24,111 bases of DNA. Source: an uncultured Lachnospiraceae bacterium. GTDB taxonomy: Bacteria > Bacillota > Clostridia > Lachnospirales > Lachnospiraceae. This document shows positions 15,032 through 23,153 of the stretch, piece by piece. The notes beneath the pieces are model-generated. The model did not search any database. It was not told the DNA's origin and saw only the letters and a program-made list of their open reading frames with translations. The position numbers and the translations under genes are program-made. Numbering within the stretch: position 1 is the stretch's first letter; each line of letters starts with the position of its first letter. The stretch is from the NCBI GenBank assembly GCA_910577165.1, contig CAJTLX010000050.1:1-24111 (forward strand), given 5' to 3'.

Positions 15032-16096
15032 ATGGCTCATCGTGATCGGACAAAAAAAATACGGATTGGGGATGTAATGATTGGCGGCGGGAATCCTGTT
15101 GTCATCCAGTCCATGACCAATACAAAAACAGAGGATGTGTCGGCGACTGTGCGCCAGATTTTAGAGCTTGAGGAGGCGGGCTGTGAGATTATCCGTGCGG
15201 CGGTGCCAACGATGGAAGCGGCTCTCGCATTCTCAGAGATCAAAAAACAGATTCATATTCCGCTTGTGGCGGATATTCATTTTGATTATCGCTTAGCCAT
15301 CGCCGCAATCGAGCATGGGGCGGATAAAATTCGCATCAATCCAGGAAATATTGGGGATGAGGAGAAGGTGCGGGCAGTGGTTTGGGCAGCGAAGAAGCGG
15401 AATATTCCGATCCGTGTCGGAGTCAACAGCGGATCATTAGAAAAAGAAATTATTGAAAACTGCGGAGGACACGTAACTGCGGAGGGGCTTGTGCTAAGCG
15501 CGCTTGACAAGGTACACATGATTGAAGAGATGGGGTATGATAATTTAGTGATCTCCATTAAATCAACGGATGTGATGATGTGTGTGCGCGCACATGAGCA
15601 GATCGCAGAGAGGACAGATTACCCGCTGCACATTGGAATTACCGAATCCGGCACGGCGGAAAGCGGAAATATCAAGTCGGCAGTGGGACTTGGTATACTG
15701 CTCTATGAGGGGATCGGGGATACGCTGCGCGTATCCCTTACTGAGAATCCTGTTAAGGAGATCTGCGCGGCAAAACAGATTTTAAGGACGCTTGGAATGT
15801 ATAGGGGCGGGATCGAGGTAATCTCCTGCCCGACTTGCGGGCGCACAAAGATCGATCTGATCTCGCTTGCGCACCGGGTGGAGGAGATAGTTCGGCACTA
15901 CCCTTACCATATCAAGGTCGCTGTGATGGGCTGTGCGGTCAACGGACCGGGCGAGGCGAAGGAGGCCGATCTTGGGATTGCCGGCGGCGACGGCGAGGGC
16001 GTGATTATCCGAAAGGGCGAGATTATCCGCAAAGTTCCGGAGGACGCGCTTTTGTCCGAGCTAGAGAAAGAGCTTGATGCATGGGAATGCCAGTAG
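15032..16096 (+). CDS. ispG: 4-hydroxy-3-methylbut-2-en-1-yl diphosphate synthase (IspG/GcpE)
   Basis: The 354-residue iron-sulfur enzyme reductively opens MEcPP to HMBPP, the penultimate MEP-pathway step. The N-terminal TIM barrel shows VVIQSMTNTKTEDV, the ADIHFDYRLA segment and KIRINPGNIG. The C-terminal domain has the cluster ligands CPTCGR (Cys266, Cys269) and MGCAVNGPGE (Cys301 and Glu308), matching the known three-Cys/one-Glu 4Fe-4S site. I chose ATG 15032, with AGAAAGGAAA upstream; an in-frame GTG at 15014 would place that site within the gene. polC follows 15 bp later. The enzyme needs an electron donor such as flavodoxin or ferredoxin, none of which is encoded here. Confidence 0.96.
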   Translation: MAHRDRTKKIRIGDVMIGGGNPVVIQSMTNTKTEDVSATVRQILELEEAGCEIIRAAVPTMEAALAFSEIKKQIHIPLVADIHFDYRLAIAAIEHGADKIRINPGNIGDEEKVRAVVWAAKKRNIPIRVGVNSGSLEKEIIENCGGHVTAEGLVLSALDKVHMIEEMGYDNLVISIKSTDVMMCVRAHEQIAERTDYPLHIGITESGTAESGNIKSAVGLGILLYEGIGDTLRVSLTENPVKEICAAKQILRTLGMYRGGIEVISCPTCGRTKIDLISLAHRVEEIVRHYPYHIKVAVMGCAVNGPGEAKEADLGIAGGDGEGVIIRKGEIIRKVPEDALLSELEKELDAWECQ

Positions 16097-16111
16097 CACT
16101 GGAGGAAGAAA

Positions 16112-19100
16112 ATGAAGTTTTTTGAAGTGTTCGATATGATTTCGGTGGAGGATGGGCTAAAAAGTGTTTTTGAGGAGGTTGTTGCCACAAAGGTAGCAGC
16201 CTCCAAATTGACAGGGGATATTACAATCCATATTGAAAGTGCGCGTCCCCTGCCATACCACGAGAAGAAGAAAATGCTCTATCAATTGAAAAAGCAGCTT
16301 TTTTTCGCGCCCGGTACAGTTTATTTTCATGAGACCTGCCACCTTTCCGCGCAGTATAACCAGGAAAATCTCTGGGAGGTCTGCGCGGAAAGTTTTACCG
16401 AGGAATTAGCGGAAACCTCAACAGTACTGGCGGGGATTATGCGGAGTGCAAAAATTTCGTTTTCCGGTTCCCATATGACGCTCTTATTGCCAGACAGCTT
16501 TATCAACCGGGAGAAAAGTGCATCGATCCGCCACTTTTTGGAACAGCTTTATCAGGAGCGTTTTGCTCTCGCACTGACCGTCACCTTTGACTATACTCCC
16601 ATTCCAAAGGAGGAGAAAAGAGAGGAGTACGAGTTTGTCCCGGTGCCGGAACGGCTGCGGGCAGTGCTGATGGCAGGAAAGGAAAAGGGGGAGGCGATCG
16701 GCGGGAAGCCAGTCGGATGGAAAGCAGAAAAAAAATCTGCAGCGGCAGAAAGTACAAAAAAAGCGGAGGCTGGCAAAGTATTCGATGCAATGCCGCTTCC
16801 TGTTTTATCGGGGAGCGCGCCAATTCCTTCCGGAAGTGAAAAAACAGAAAAGCCAAAGGAGCAAAAATTCGAGGCACACACACCGCAAAAAGATAATTCC
16901 TGGCAGGGGAAATTCTCCAGCAATGCTTATCAAAAGGGGAAATTTGGAAAAAAAGAAATTCCAAGCGATCCTGCAATCTTTTACGGGCGGTCGTTTGATG
17001 GCGATACCATCCCGATTGTCGAAGTGCAGGATGAAATCGGTGATGTGGTACTAAATGGCAAGATCCTAAAAGTCGATGTGCGCGAGTTAAAAAATGAGAA
17101 GTTGCTCTATATTTTCGCCTTTACCGATTTTACGGATACGATTCAGGCCAAGCTTTTTGTGCGCGCCGAGCAGAGGGAGGAACTTTCCGAAAAACTAAAG
17201 GAGGGCGCGTTTATTAAGCTGAAAGGCATGGCGATGCTTGACAAATACGATCATGAAATTTCCATTAGTTCTATTGTGGGAATCAAGGAAATTCCAAGCT
17301 TTATTCAAAAGAGAAAAGATACCGCAAATATAAAGCGTGTGGAATTGCACGCACACACGACATTTAGTGATATGGATGGGGTGGTTTCACCGGAGGATCT
17401 GATAAAGACGGCATTTGCTTTTGGGCATCCGGGGATTGCCATCACCGATCATGGGGTAGTCCAGGCCTTTCCTGTGGCAAATCATGCCATTGATATTAAG
17501 AAACTAAAAGATGAGGAGGAGATTGCGCGCGCGAAAGCATTTAAGATTATCTATGGGATGGAGGCGTATCTTGTCGATGATCTGGAAGATATTGTGCGCG
17601 CCGACAAGGGGCAGGAATTAAAATGTCCGGCGGTCGTCTTTGATATCGAGACAACGGGGTTTAGCAATCAGAATGATAAGATTATTGAGATCGGTGCGGT
17701 AAAGGTGGTGGGCGGCGCGATTGTGGAAAAATTCTCCACCTTCGTCAATCCCCAAAGACCGATCCCTTTTGAGATTGAAAAACTCACCAGCATTACGGAT
17801 GAGATGGTGATGAATGCCGATCCGATCGAGATAGTGCTGCCAAAATTTTTGGCATTTTGTGAGGGCTGTATTTTGGTGGCACACAACGCGCGTTTTGACA
17901 CGGGCTTTATCGCCAAAAATGCTAAGGATCTGGGACTTTCTGCGGATTATACCATTGTGGATACCGTGGGGCTTGCGCGAGTTCTTTTGCCGGAGCTGCA
18001 CAATTTCAAACTTGATACTGTGGCAAAAGAACTTTCAGTTTCCCTTGAAAATCATCACCGCGCAGTCGATGATGCGGGCTGTACGGCGGGAATCTATGTA
18101 AAATTTTTAAAAATAATGGAAGAGCGCGGATACAAAACTTTACATGATATCAATGCGCACGCCGAGATCGCGCCGGATATCATCAAAAAAATGCGACCGT
18201 ACCATGCGATTTTGCTCTGCCGCAACGATATTGGACGGATCAATCTCTACCGCATGGTTTCCGCATCGCACCTTGAATATTTTCAACGCTCCCCGCGCAT
18301 CCCGAAAAGTATGTTAAGCAAATATCGCGAGGGATTGATTTTAGGCTCCGCCTGCGAGGCGGGCGAACTCTACCAGGCTATCCTGCGCGGTGAATCGCTG
18401 GATGAGATCCATCGCCTGTGTGAGTTTTATGATTACTACGAGATTCAGCCGCTCGGCAACAACCGCTTTATGATCGAGGATGAGAAGATCTCAGCAGTTC
18501 AGTCCGAGGATGACCTGATCGCGATCAACAAAAAGATTATCGCGCTCGGCGAACAGTATCACAAGCTTGTTTTGGCAACCTGTGACGTGCATTTTTTAAA
18601 TCCGGAAGATGAGGTCTACCGCCGGATTATTATGAATTCCAAGGGCTTTAAGGACGCGGACAAGCAGGCTCCGCTCTATCTTCGCACCACAGAGGAGATG
18701 CTTAATGAATTTCGCTATCTCCCCCCGGAAAAGGCAGAGGAGTTAGTTATCACAAACCCACGAAAAATTATGGATATGGTGGAAAAACTCTCCCCGGTAC
18801 GCCCGGACAAATGCGCACCGGTAATCCCACATTCCGATGAGACACTGCGAAATATCTGCTACGATAAGGCGCATTCCATCTACGGATCAAAACTGCCGCC
18901 GCAGGTGGAGGATCGCTTAGAGCATGAGCTAAATTCCATAATAAAAAATGGCTTTGCCGTAATGTATATTATCGCGCAGAAATTGGTGTGGAAATCAAAT
19001 GAGGACGGATACCTTGTCGGTTCGCGCGGATCTGTCGGCTCCTCCTTTGTTGCGACCATGTCCGGCATCACGGAGGTCAACCCGCTGCCGCCGCACTATT

Positions 19101-20734
19101 ATTGTGAGAAATGCCACTATGCAGATTTTGATTCGGACGCAGTAAAACCCTACGCGATGAGCTGCGGCTGCGATATGCCCGATAGAGTCTGCCCGCATTG
19201 CGGGGCAATGCTATTAAAGGATGGACACAATATTCCATTTGAAACTTTCCTCGGCTTTAACGGGGACAAGGAACCGGATATCGACCTGAATTTTTCCGGC
19301 GAATACCAGAGTAAGGCACACGAATATACAGAGGTAATCTTTGGGGCAGGGCATACTTTCCGCGCCGGAACTATCAGTACTGTAGCAGATAAAACCGCAT
19401 TTGGCTATGTCAAAAAATATAATGAGGAACATGAAAAACATCAGCGTCCCGCAGAGATGGAGCGCATCGCGCTCGGATGTACGGGGGTGCGCCGCTCGAC
19501 CGGGCAGCATCCGGGCGGAATTGTCGTGCTGCCGCACGGCGAGGAGATCAATTCCTTTACGCCCATACAGCACCCGGCAAACGATACGACAACAAAGATT
19601 GTAACTACCCATTTTGAATACCACTCCATCGACCACAACCTGTTAAAACTGGATATTCTGGGGCATGATGATCCGACAATGATCCGTGTGCTGGAAGATT
19701 TTACCGGGATCGACGCGAAAAAGATCCGTATGGATGATCCGAAGGTTATCTCACTTTTTGCCTCAACAAAGGCACTTGGCATTACTCCGGAGGATATCAG
19801 TGGCTGCGATCTTGGCTCGCTCGGACTCCCGGAACTTGGCACGGATTTCGTTATGCAGATGTTACGTGATACCAGACCGCAGAGTTTTTCGGATATGATC
19901 CGCATCTCCGGACTTTCGCACGGAACGGATGTGTGGCTGAACAACACACAGACCTTGATCCAGGAGGGGACTTGTACACTGTCCACGGCAATCTGCACAC
20001 GCGATGATATTATGACCTATCTGATTCAGATGGGGCTTGAAAACGGACACGCGTTTAAAATTATGGAGAGTGTGCGAAAGGGCAAGGGCGTGACGGATGA
20101 GATGGAGGCGGAAATGCTTGCCCACGGTGTGCCAGAATGGTATATCTGGTCGTGCAGACGCATTAAATATATGTTTCCAAAGGCGCATGCCTGTGCTTAT
20201 GTTATGATGGCGTTCCGCATCGGGTATTTCAAGGTGTATTACCCGCTCGCCTACTATGCGGCGTATTTTAGCATCCGTGCCTCGGCGTTTAACTATGAAT
20301 TGATGTGTCTAGGCAAAGAACGGCTGCGTATGCATATGGCAGAATACAAAAGACGGATGAATTCTTCGGATTTTAAGGAAAAACTCTCACAGAAGGAGGA
20401 GGATACCTACAAGGATATGAAGCTGGTGGAGGAGATGTACGCAAGGGAATATGAGTTTGAACCTATCGACATTTACAAGGCAAGGGCACACGCCTTTCAG
20501 ATTGTAAGTGACAAGAAAATTATGCCCTGCCTGTCCACAATTGAAGGGCTTGGCGACAAGGCAGCAGATCAGATTGTGGAGGCGGCACTTAACGGACCAT
20601 TTCTCTCCCGCGAGGACTTCCGCGACCGCTGCAAGGTCAGCCAGACAAACTGTGATAAGATGGCTGAATTAGGGCTTCTTGGCGATATCCCAATCTCAAA
20701 CCAGATATCACTGCTGGACTTTTTAGGGGCATAA
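16112..20734 (+). CDS. polC: DNA polymerase III alpha subunit, PolC type
   Basis: The 1540-residue protein is the replicative polymerase of low-GC Gram-positive bacteria, which carries its own proofreading exonuclease. In order I see an N-terminal domain (about 1-170), a Lys/Glu/Ala/Pro-rich linker (about 180-285) and an OB fold (about 300-390). The PHP domain starts at about 410 with VELHAHTTFSDMDG and is interrupted by the DnaQ-like exonuclease (about 508-680: FDIETTG with Asp511 and Glu513, NARFDTGF, HHRAVDDAG). The palm follows, with SRGSVGSSF, a four-Cys zinc-type region (CEKC, then CPHC) and the catalytic PDIDLNF (about Asp1056 and Asp1058). The fingers, a helix-hairpin-helix region and the C-terminal tail complete it. 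It is about 100 residues longer than B. subtilis PolC, which is consistent with the extended linker. GGAGG at 16100-16104 supports ATG 16112. Confidence 0.97.
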   Translation: MKFFEVFDMISVEDGLKSVFEEVVATKVAASKLTGDITIHIESARPLPYHEKKKMLYQLKKQLFFAPGTVYFHETCHLSAQYNQENLWEVCAESFTEELAETSTVLAGIMRSAKISFSGSHMTLLLPDSFINREKSASIRHFLEQLYQERFALALTVTFDYTPIPKEEKREEYEFVPVPERLRAVLMAGKEKGEAIGGKPVGWKAEKKSAAAESTKKAEAGKVFDAMPLPVLSGSAPIPSGSEKTEKPKEQKFEAHTPQKDNSWQGKFSSNAYQKGKFGKKEIPSDPAIFYGRSFDGDTIPIVEVQDEIGDVVLNGKILKVDVRELKNEKLLYIFAFTDFTDTIQAKLFVRAEQREELSEKLKEGAFIKLKGMAMLDKYDHEISISSIVGIKEIPSFIQKRKDTANIKRVELHAHTTFSDMDGVVSPEDLIKTAFAFGHPGIAITDHGVVQAFPVANHAIDIKKLKDEEEIARAKAFKIIYGMEAYLVDDLEDIVRADKGQELKCPAVVFDIETTGFSNQNDKIIEIGAVKVVGGAIVEKFSTFVNPQRPIPFEIEKLTSITDEMVMNADPIEIVLPKFLAFCEGCILVAHNARFDTGFIAKNAKDLGLSADYTIVDTVGLARVLLPELHNFKLDTVAKELSVSLENHHRAVDDAGCTAGIYVKFLKIMEERGYKTLHDINAHAEIAPDIIKKMRPYHAILLCRNDIGRINLYRMVSASHLEYFQRSPRIPKSMLSKYREGLILGSACEAGELYQAILRGESLDEIHRLCEFYDYYEIQPLGNNRFMIEDEKISAVQSEDDLIAINKKIIALGEQYHKLVLATCDVHFLNPEDEVYRRIIMNSKGFKDADKQAPLYLRTTEEMLNEFRYLPPEKAEELVITNPRKIMDMVEKLSPVRPDKCAPVIPHSDETLRNICYDKAHSIYGSKLPPQVEDRLEHELNSIIKNGFAVMYIIAQKLVWKSNEDGYLVGSRGSVGSSFVATMSGITEVNPLPPHYYCEKCHYADFDSDAVKPYAMSCGCDMPDRVCPHCGAMLLKDGHNIPFETFLGFNGDKEPDIDLNFSGEYQSKAHEYTEVIFGAGHTFRAGTISTVADKTAFGYVKKYNEEHEKHQRPAEMERIALGCTGVRRSTGQHPGGIVVLPHGEEINSFTPIQHPANDTTTKIVTTHFEYHSIDHNLLKLDILGHDDPTMIRVLEDFTGIDAKKIRMDDPKVISLFASTKALGITPEDISGCDLGSLGLPELGTDFVMQMLRDTRPQSFSDMIRISGLSHGTDVWLNNTQTLIQEGTCTLSTAICTRDDIMTYLIQMGLENGHAFKIMESVRKGKGVTDEMEAEMLAHGVPEWYIWSCRRIKYMFPKAHACAYVMMAFRIGYFKVYYPLAYYAAYFSIRASAFNYELMCLGKERLRMHMAEYKRRMNSSDFKEKLSQKEEDTYKDMKLVEEMYAREYEFEPIDIYKARAHAFQIVSDKKIMPCLSTIEGLGDKAADQIVEAALNGPFLSREDFRDRCKVSQTNCDKMAELGLLGDIPISNQISLLDFLGA

Positions 20735-20754
20735 AGGAGCGGGTGAAAATTATA

Positions 20755-20829
20755 GGAAACGAACAAAATGCTTGGCGTTGGTTCGTTTCCTGTACCGGAA
20801 AACTATATGAATTCCCTGCGGTTCATATA
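20755..20829. repeat. Two adjacent hairpins downstream of polC
   Basis: GGAAACGAAC (20755-20764) pairs exactly with GTTCGTTTCC (20781-20790), and TATATGAA (20804-20811) pairs exactly with TTCATATA (20822-20829). They begin 20 bp after the polC stop. Neither is followed by a T-run, so they may act as 3'-end stabilisers or as non-canonical terminators rather than standard ones. Confidence 0.5.
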
Positions 20830-20861
20830 AACATTAGGGTTGGGGGGATTAAAAGAGTGCA

Positions 20862-20973
20862 AAATTTATTTGAATTAGCGCGGAAAAATGTGTAAATTTT
20901 TAGAGAAAAACCATGAAAAAACGTGATTTTTTATGGTAAATTAGCACGAAAAAATGTGCGAAATTTATTTGAA
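20862..20973. repeat. Imperfect repeat with swapped block order
   Basis: The block AAATTTATTTGAA occurs exactly at 20862-20874 and again at 20961-20973. The block TTAGCGCGGAAAAATGTG at 20875-20892 recurs at 20941-20958 with two changes (16 of 18 identical). In the first copy the AT-rich block comes first; in the second it comes last. The second copy of the AT-rich block supplies the -35 of the promoter at 20969-20997. Confidence 0.55.
20906..20937 (-). terminator. Possible minus-strand terminator (distal)
   Basis: CCATGAAAAAA at 20911-20921 pairs with TTTTTTATGG at 20927-20936, with one bulged G. Read on the minus strand, the stem runs straight into a T-run (complement of A at 20906-20910). 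The stem is mostly A-T, so its strength is doubtful. It would act as a back-up to the hairpin at 20983-21026. Confidence 0.3.
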
Positions 20974-20997
20974 AATCCTTTTAAAAAGTGATATAAT
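20969..20997 (+). promoter_or_regulatory. Strong sigma-A-like promoter without an adjacent gene
   Basis: TTGAAA at 20969-20974 and a perfect TATAAT at 20992-20997 are separated by 17 bp. Transcription would start near 21004, about 355 bp before hsdM, giving a long leader. The left arm of the inverted repeat at 20987-21026 overlaps the -10 box. Confidence 0.5.
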
Positions 20998-21026
20998 CCG
21001 CACCATTTTTTAAAAAATATATCACT
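20983..21026 (-). terminator. Inverted repeat with a minus-strand T-run, terminator or operator
   Basis: AGTGATATA at 20987-20995 pairs exactly with TATATCACT at 21018-21026. The loop contains the palindrome ATTTTTTAAAAAAT. On the minus strand the stem is followed by a short T-run (complement of A at 20983-20986), as in an intrinsic terminator. On the + strand the arms bracket the expected start of the promoter at 20969-20997, so a regulator-binding site is the alternative reading. Confidence 0.35.
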
Positions 21027-21135
21027 GACCATCAGCCTAAAATAGCCATACGCTTTTCGGAGCGCAATTACCGCGAGAACGGAAATATTATTAATCTGCC
21101 ACTTTATCTTGCAAAGAAAATAAGGAAATTTTTGT
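20983..21135 (-). ncRNA. Candidate small minus-strand RNA
   Basis: On the minus strand TTGACT (complement of 21164-21169) and TAAAAT (complement of 21142-21147) are separated by 16 bp, a good promoter-like pair. A transcript from about 21135 would reach the hairpin and T-run at 21026-20983, giving roughly 150 bases. It holds a local GC-rich patch with a CGCT/AGCG hairpin in otherwise AT-rich DNA and no sizeable reading frame. It would overlap the leader made from the + strand promoter at 20969-20997. All of this is inference from sequence pattern. Confidence 0.22.
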
Positions 21136-21249
21136 AAATTCATTTTAACTTTCGTAGTGAGAGAGTCAAGAGTTATTTTGAAAATTTTTTCTCTACTCGT
21201 CAAGCTTTTTCCTCACGTAGCTTTTGTATTTGTCTTTCTAAAATTTTGC

Positions 21250-21278
21250 TTGCCTCTATTCTAAATTGTGAATATAAT
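21250..21278 (+). promoter_or_regulatory. Promoter of the restriction-modification operon
   Basis: TTGCCT at 21250-21255 and a perfect TATAAT at 21273-21278 are spaced by 17 bp. Transcription would begin near 21285, leaving a leader of about 75 bases before the hsdM start. This is the closest strong promoter-like site to hsdM. Confidence 0.6.
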
Positions 21279-21358
21279 AGAGAAAGTGGAATTGGATAGG
21301 AGCGGGAATAATTTTTTAATTATTATAAAATATAGTGAAACAGGCATGGAGGTAAAAT

Positions 21359-22873
21359 ATGGCATTAGGAACTACAAATATTGGATTTGAAGAGAAACTA
21401 TGGCAGGCAGCAGATAAACTGCGTTCAAACATGGATGCGGCAGAATATAAGCATATAGTTTTAGGGCTGATCTTTCTGAAATATGTATCGGATTCTTTTG
21501 AGGAAAAATATCAAGTTCTTTTGAACGAAGGATACGGTGACGAGGAAGATAGGGATGAGTATCTGGCAGATAATATTTTTTGGGTTCCTAAGGAAGCAAG
21601 ATGGTCAGAAATTCAAAAATATGCTACCAGTGCGGATATAGGCAATGTAATTGACCATGCAATGGAAACGATAGAAAAAGAAAATAATTCATTAAAAGGT
21701 GTTTTAACAAAAAATTATTCGAGAGTAGAACTGGATAAAACGCGTTTGGGTGAGTTAGTGACATTATTCACTAATATAGAAGTTGGTTCAACCGCAGCGC
21801 AGGAAAGAGATGTTTTAGGGCGTGTATATGAGTATTTTTTGAGTAAATTTGCAAGTGCGGAGGGAAAGCTAGGAGGAGAATTTTATACGCCATCCTGCAT
21901 TGTAAGAACTTTAGTAGAAATGATAGAGCCATTTGAAGGGCAGATTTTTGATCCGGCATGCGGGAGTGGTGGTATGTTCTGTCAGTCAGCGCGATTTGTA
22001 AGAGAGCATCAGGGAAATGTGAGGGATATTTCTATTTTTGGTCAGGAAAGCAATCCGACCACATGGAAATTGGCAAAGATGAACCTGGCAATCCGACAGT
22101 TGGAGGCAAATCTTGGAAAACACAATGCAGATTCTTTCCATGATGATCAGCATAAAACGTTAAAAGCAAATTATATTTTGGCAAATCCTCCATTTAATGT
22201 ATCAGATTGGGGAGGCGAAAAATTACGAGAAGATATCCGATGGAAATATGGTGTTCCGCCAGTGGGCAATGCTAACTTTGCATGGTTGCAGCATATGATT
22301 CATCATTTAAGTCCGGCGGGCGGAGTATGTGGCACAGTGTTGGCAAATGGCTCTTTAAGTTCAAATACATCTAACGAGGGAAATATTAGAAAAAATATGA
22401 TAATAGGGGATGTTGTTGAATGTATTGTGGCAATGCCAAGTCAGCTATTTTATTCTACGGGAATTCCTGTATCTCTTTGGATTATGCGGAAGGGAAAGAC
22501 GGAGCAATCTAAAAATAAAGTGCTTTTTATTGATGCGAGAAAATTAGGACATATGATCGATCGGAAAGTCCGGGAACTATCAGAAGAAGATATTAAAAAG
22601 ATTGCAGATACCTATCAAAATTGGAGAAAAGGAAAAGAATATGAGGATGTTCAGGGATTCTGTAAAGAAGCATCGCTGGAAGAAATAGAGGGACAAGATT
22701 ATATTCTGACTCCAGGAAGATATGTAGGAATTGAACAGGAAGAAGAGGATGGGGAGCCATTTGAGGAAAAGATGACACGGCTAACTTCGGAACTTTCAGA
22801 GATGTTTAAAAAATCGCGTGAGCTGGAAGATGAGATTAGGAAGAAATTGGGGGCGATTGGGTATGAAATATAA
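21359..22873 (+). CDS. hsdM: Type I restriction-modification system DNA methyltransferase subunit (HsdM)
   Basis: The 504-residue protein is an N6-adenine methyltransferase that works in a complex with HsdS, protecting host DNA, and with HsdR for cleavage. The N-terminal helical HsdM domain shows MDAAEYKHIVLGLIFLKYVS. The catalytic domain has the lead-in GGEFYTPSCIVRTLVE, the AdoMet-binding motif DPACGSGG (Asp198) and the catalytic NPPF (Asn276 to Phe279). The C-terminal end is helical and charged. A clear GGAGG at about 21346-21350 precedes ATG 21359. It is preceded by a good promoter at 21250-21278 and overlaps the next gene by 11 bp. Composition is more AT-rich than in the housekeeping cluster, in line with horizontal acquisition. 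The motifs look complete, so activity is likely. Confidence 0.95.
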   Translation: MALGTTNIGFEEKLWQAADKLRSNMDAAEYKHIVLGLIFLKYVSDSFEEKYQVLLNEGYGDEEDRDEYLADNIFWVPKEARWSEIQKYATSADIGNVIDHAMETIEKENNSLKGVLTKNYSRVELDKTRLGELVTLFTNIEVGSTAAQERDVLGRVYEYFLSKFASAEGKLGGEFYTPSCIVRTLVEMIEPFEGQIFDPACGSGGMFCQSARFVREHQGNVRDISIFGQESNPTTWKLAKMNLAIRQLEANLGKHNADSFHDDQHKTLKANYILANPPFNVSDWGGEKLREDIRWKYGVPPVGNANFAWLQHMIHHLSPAGGVCGTVLANGSLSSNTSNEGNIRKNMIIGDVVECIVAMPSQLFYSTGIPVSLWIMRKGKTEQSKNKVLFIDARKLGHMIDRKVRELSEEDIKKIADTYQNWRKGKEYEDVQGFCKEASLEEIEGQDYILTPGRYVGIEQEEEDGEPFEEKMTRLTSELSEMFKKSRELEDEIRKKLGAIGYEI

Positions 22874-23153
22874 TATTCCTGAACGAGTTTGCCTTGAACT
22901 GAAACAACTTGCCAGAAGACACGGAATAGAAAAAATAATTTTATTCGGTTCACGCGCAAGGGGAGATTTTTTCGAACGCAGCGATATAGATATAGCAGTA
23001 AGCGGCAGAAATTCTGCAGAATTCAGCCTTGACATTGATGAGAAAGTACACACACTTTTGATGTTTGACGTGGTTGATCTTGACGGATATATTTCAGAGG
23101 AACTGCAAACAGAAATTGAAAGGGATGGTATCATAATATATGAAAAAAATTGA
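22863..23153 (+). CDS. Minimal nucleotidyltransferase (MNT domain), probable MntA-like antitoxin
   Basis: The 96-residue protein is a small DNA-polymerase-beta-fold nucleotidyltransferase. It shows ILFGSRARGDFFERSDIDIAV, seen as exactly GSx10DxD (Gly29, Ser30, Asp41, Asp43), plus a later acidic MFDVVDLD that could give the third metal-binding Asp. In type VII toxin-antitoxin pairs such as HepT/MntA the MNT protein AMPylates and silences the HEPN toxin; a homologous pair is HI0073/HI0074 of Haemophilus. ATG 22863 overlaps the hsdM stop by 11 bp and is preceded by GGGGG at 22849-22853; an upstream in-frame GTG (22818) lies well inside hsdM. It overlaps the next gene by 14 bp. The residues needed for catalysis appear intact. 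The antitoxin role is inferred from family and pairing. Confidence 0.85.
   Translation: MKYNIPERVCLELKQLARRHGIEKIILFGSRARGDFFERSDIDIAVSGRNSAEFSLDIDEKVHTLLMFDVVDLDGYISEELQTEIERDGIIIYEKN

Larger units (their letters stand above)
20735..21358. other. AT-rich non-coding gap between polC and the restriction-modification operon
   Basis: No convincing coding region lies in this 624-bp stretch. A 90-codon minus-strand frame (20931-21203) starts at a TTG without a ribosome binding site and resembles nothing I know. The gap is markedly richer in A and T than polC. It holds two hairpins just after polC, an imperfect repeat, several inverted repeats, two good + strand promoter-like pairs and one on the minus strand; these are listed separately. 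It marks the transition from the conserved cluster to an accessory island. Confidence 0.7.

Noticed and set aside
19441..19998. 185-codon open frame antisense to polC
   Set aside because: It lies entirely within the conserved catalytic region of PolC on the opposite strand and has no recognisable motif or start signal.
20755..20790. Standard terminator for the polC operon
   Set aside because: The stem is good but the following bases TGTACC contain no T-run, so it is reported only as a hairpin.
20858..21026. Possible CRISPR array or phage attachment site in the repeats after polC
   Set aside because: There are only two copies of each block in differing order, with no regular spacers, cas genes, integrase or tRNA nearby.
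20931..21203. 90-codon minus-strand reading frame upstream of hsdM
   Set aside because: It begins at TTG without a ribosome binding site and has no recognisable motif. It also contains the candidate minus-strand promoter and hairpin, which does not suit a real gene. It might be a decayed remnant but nothing supports that.
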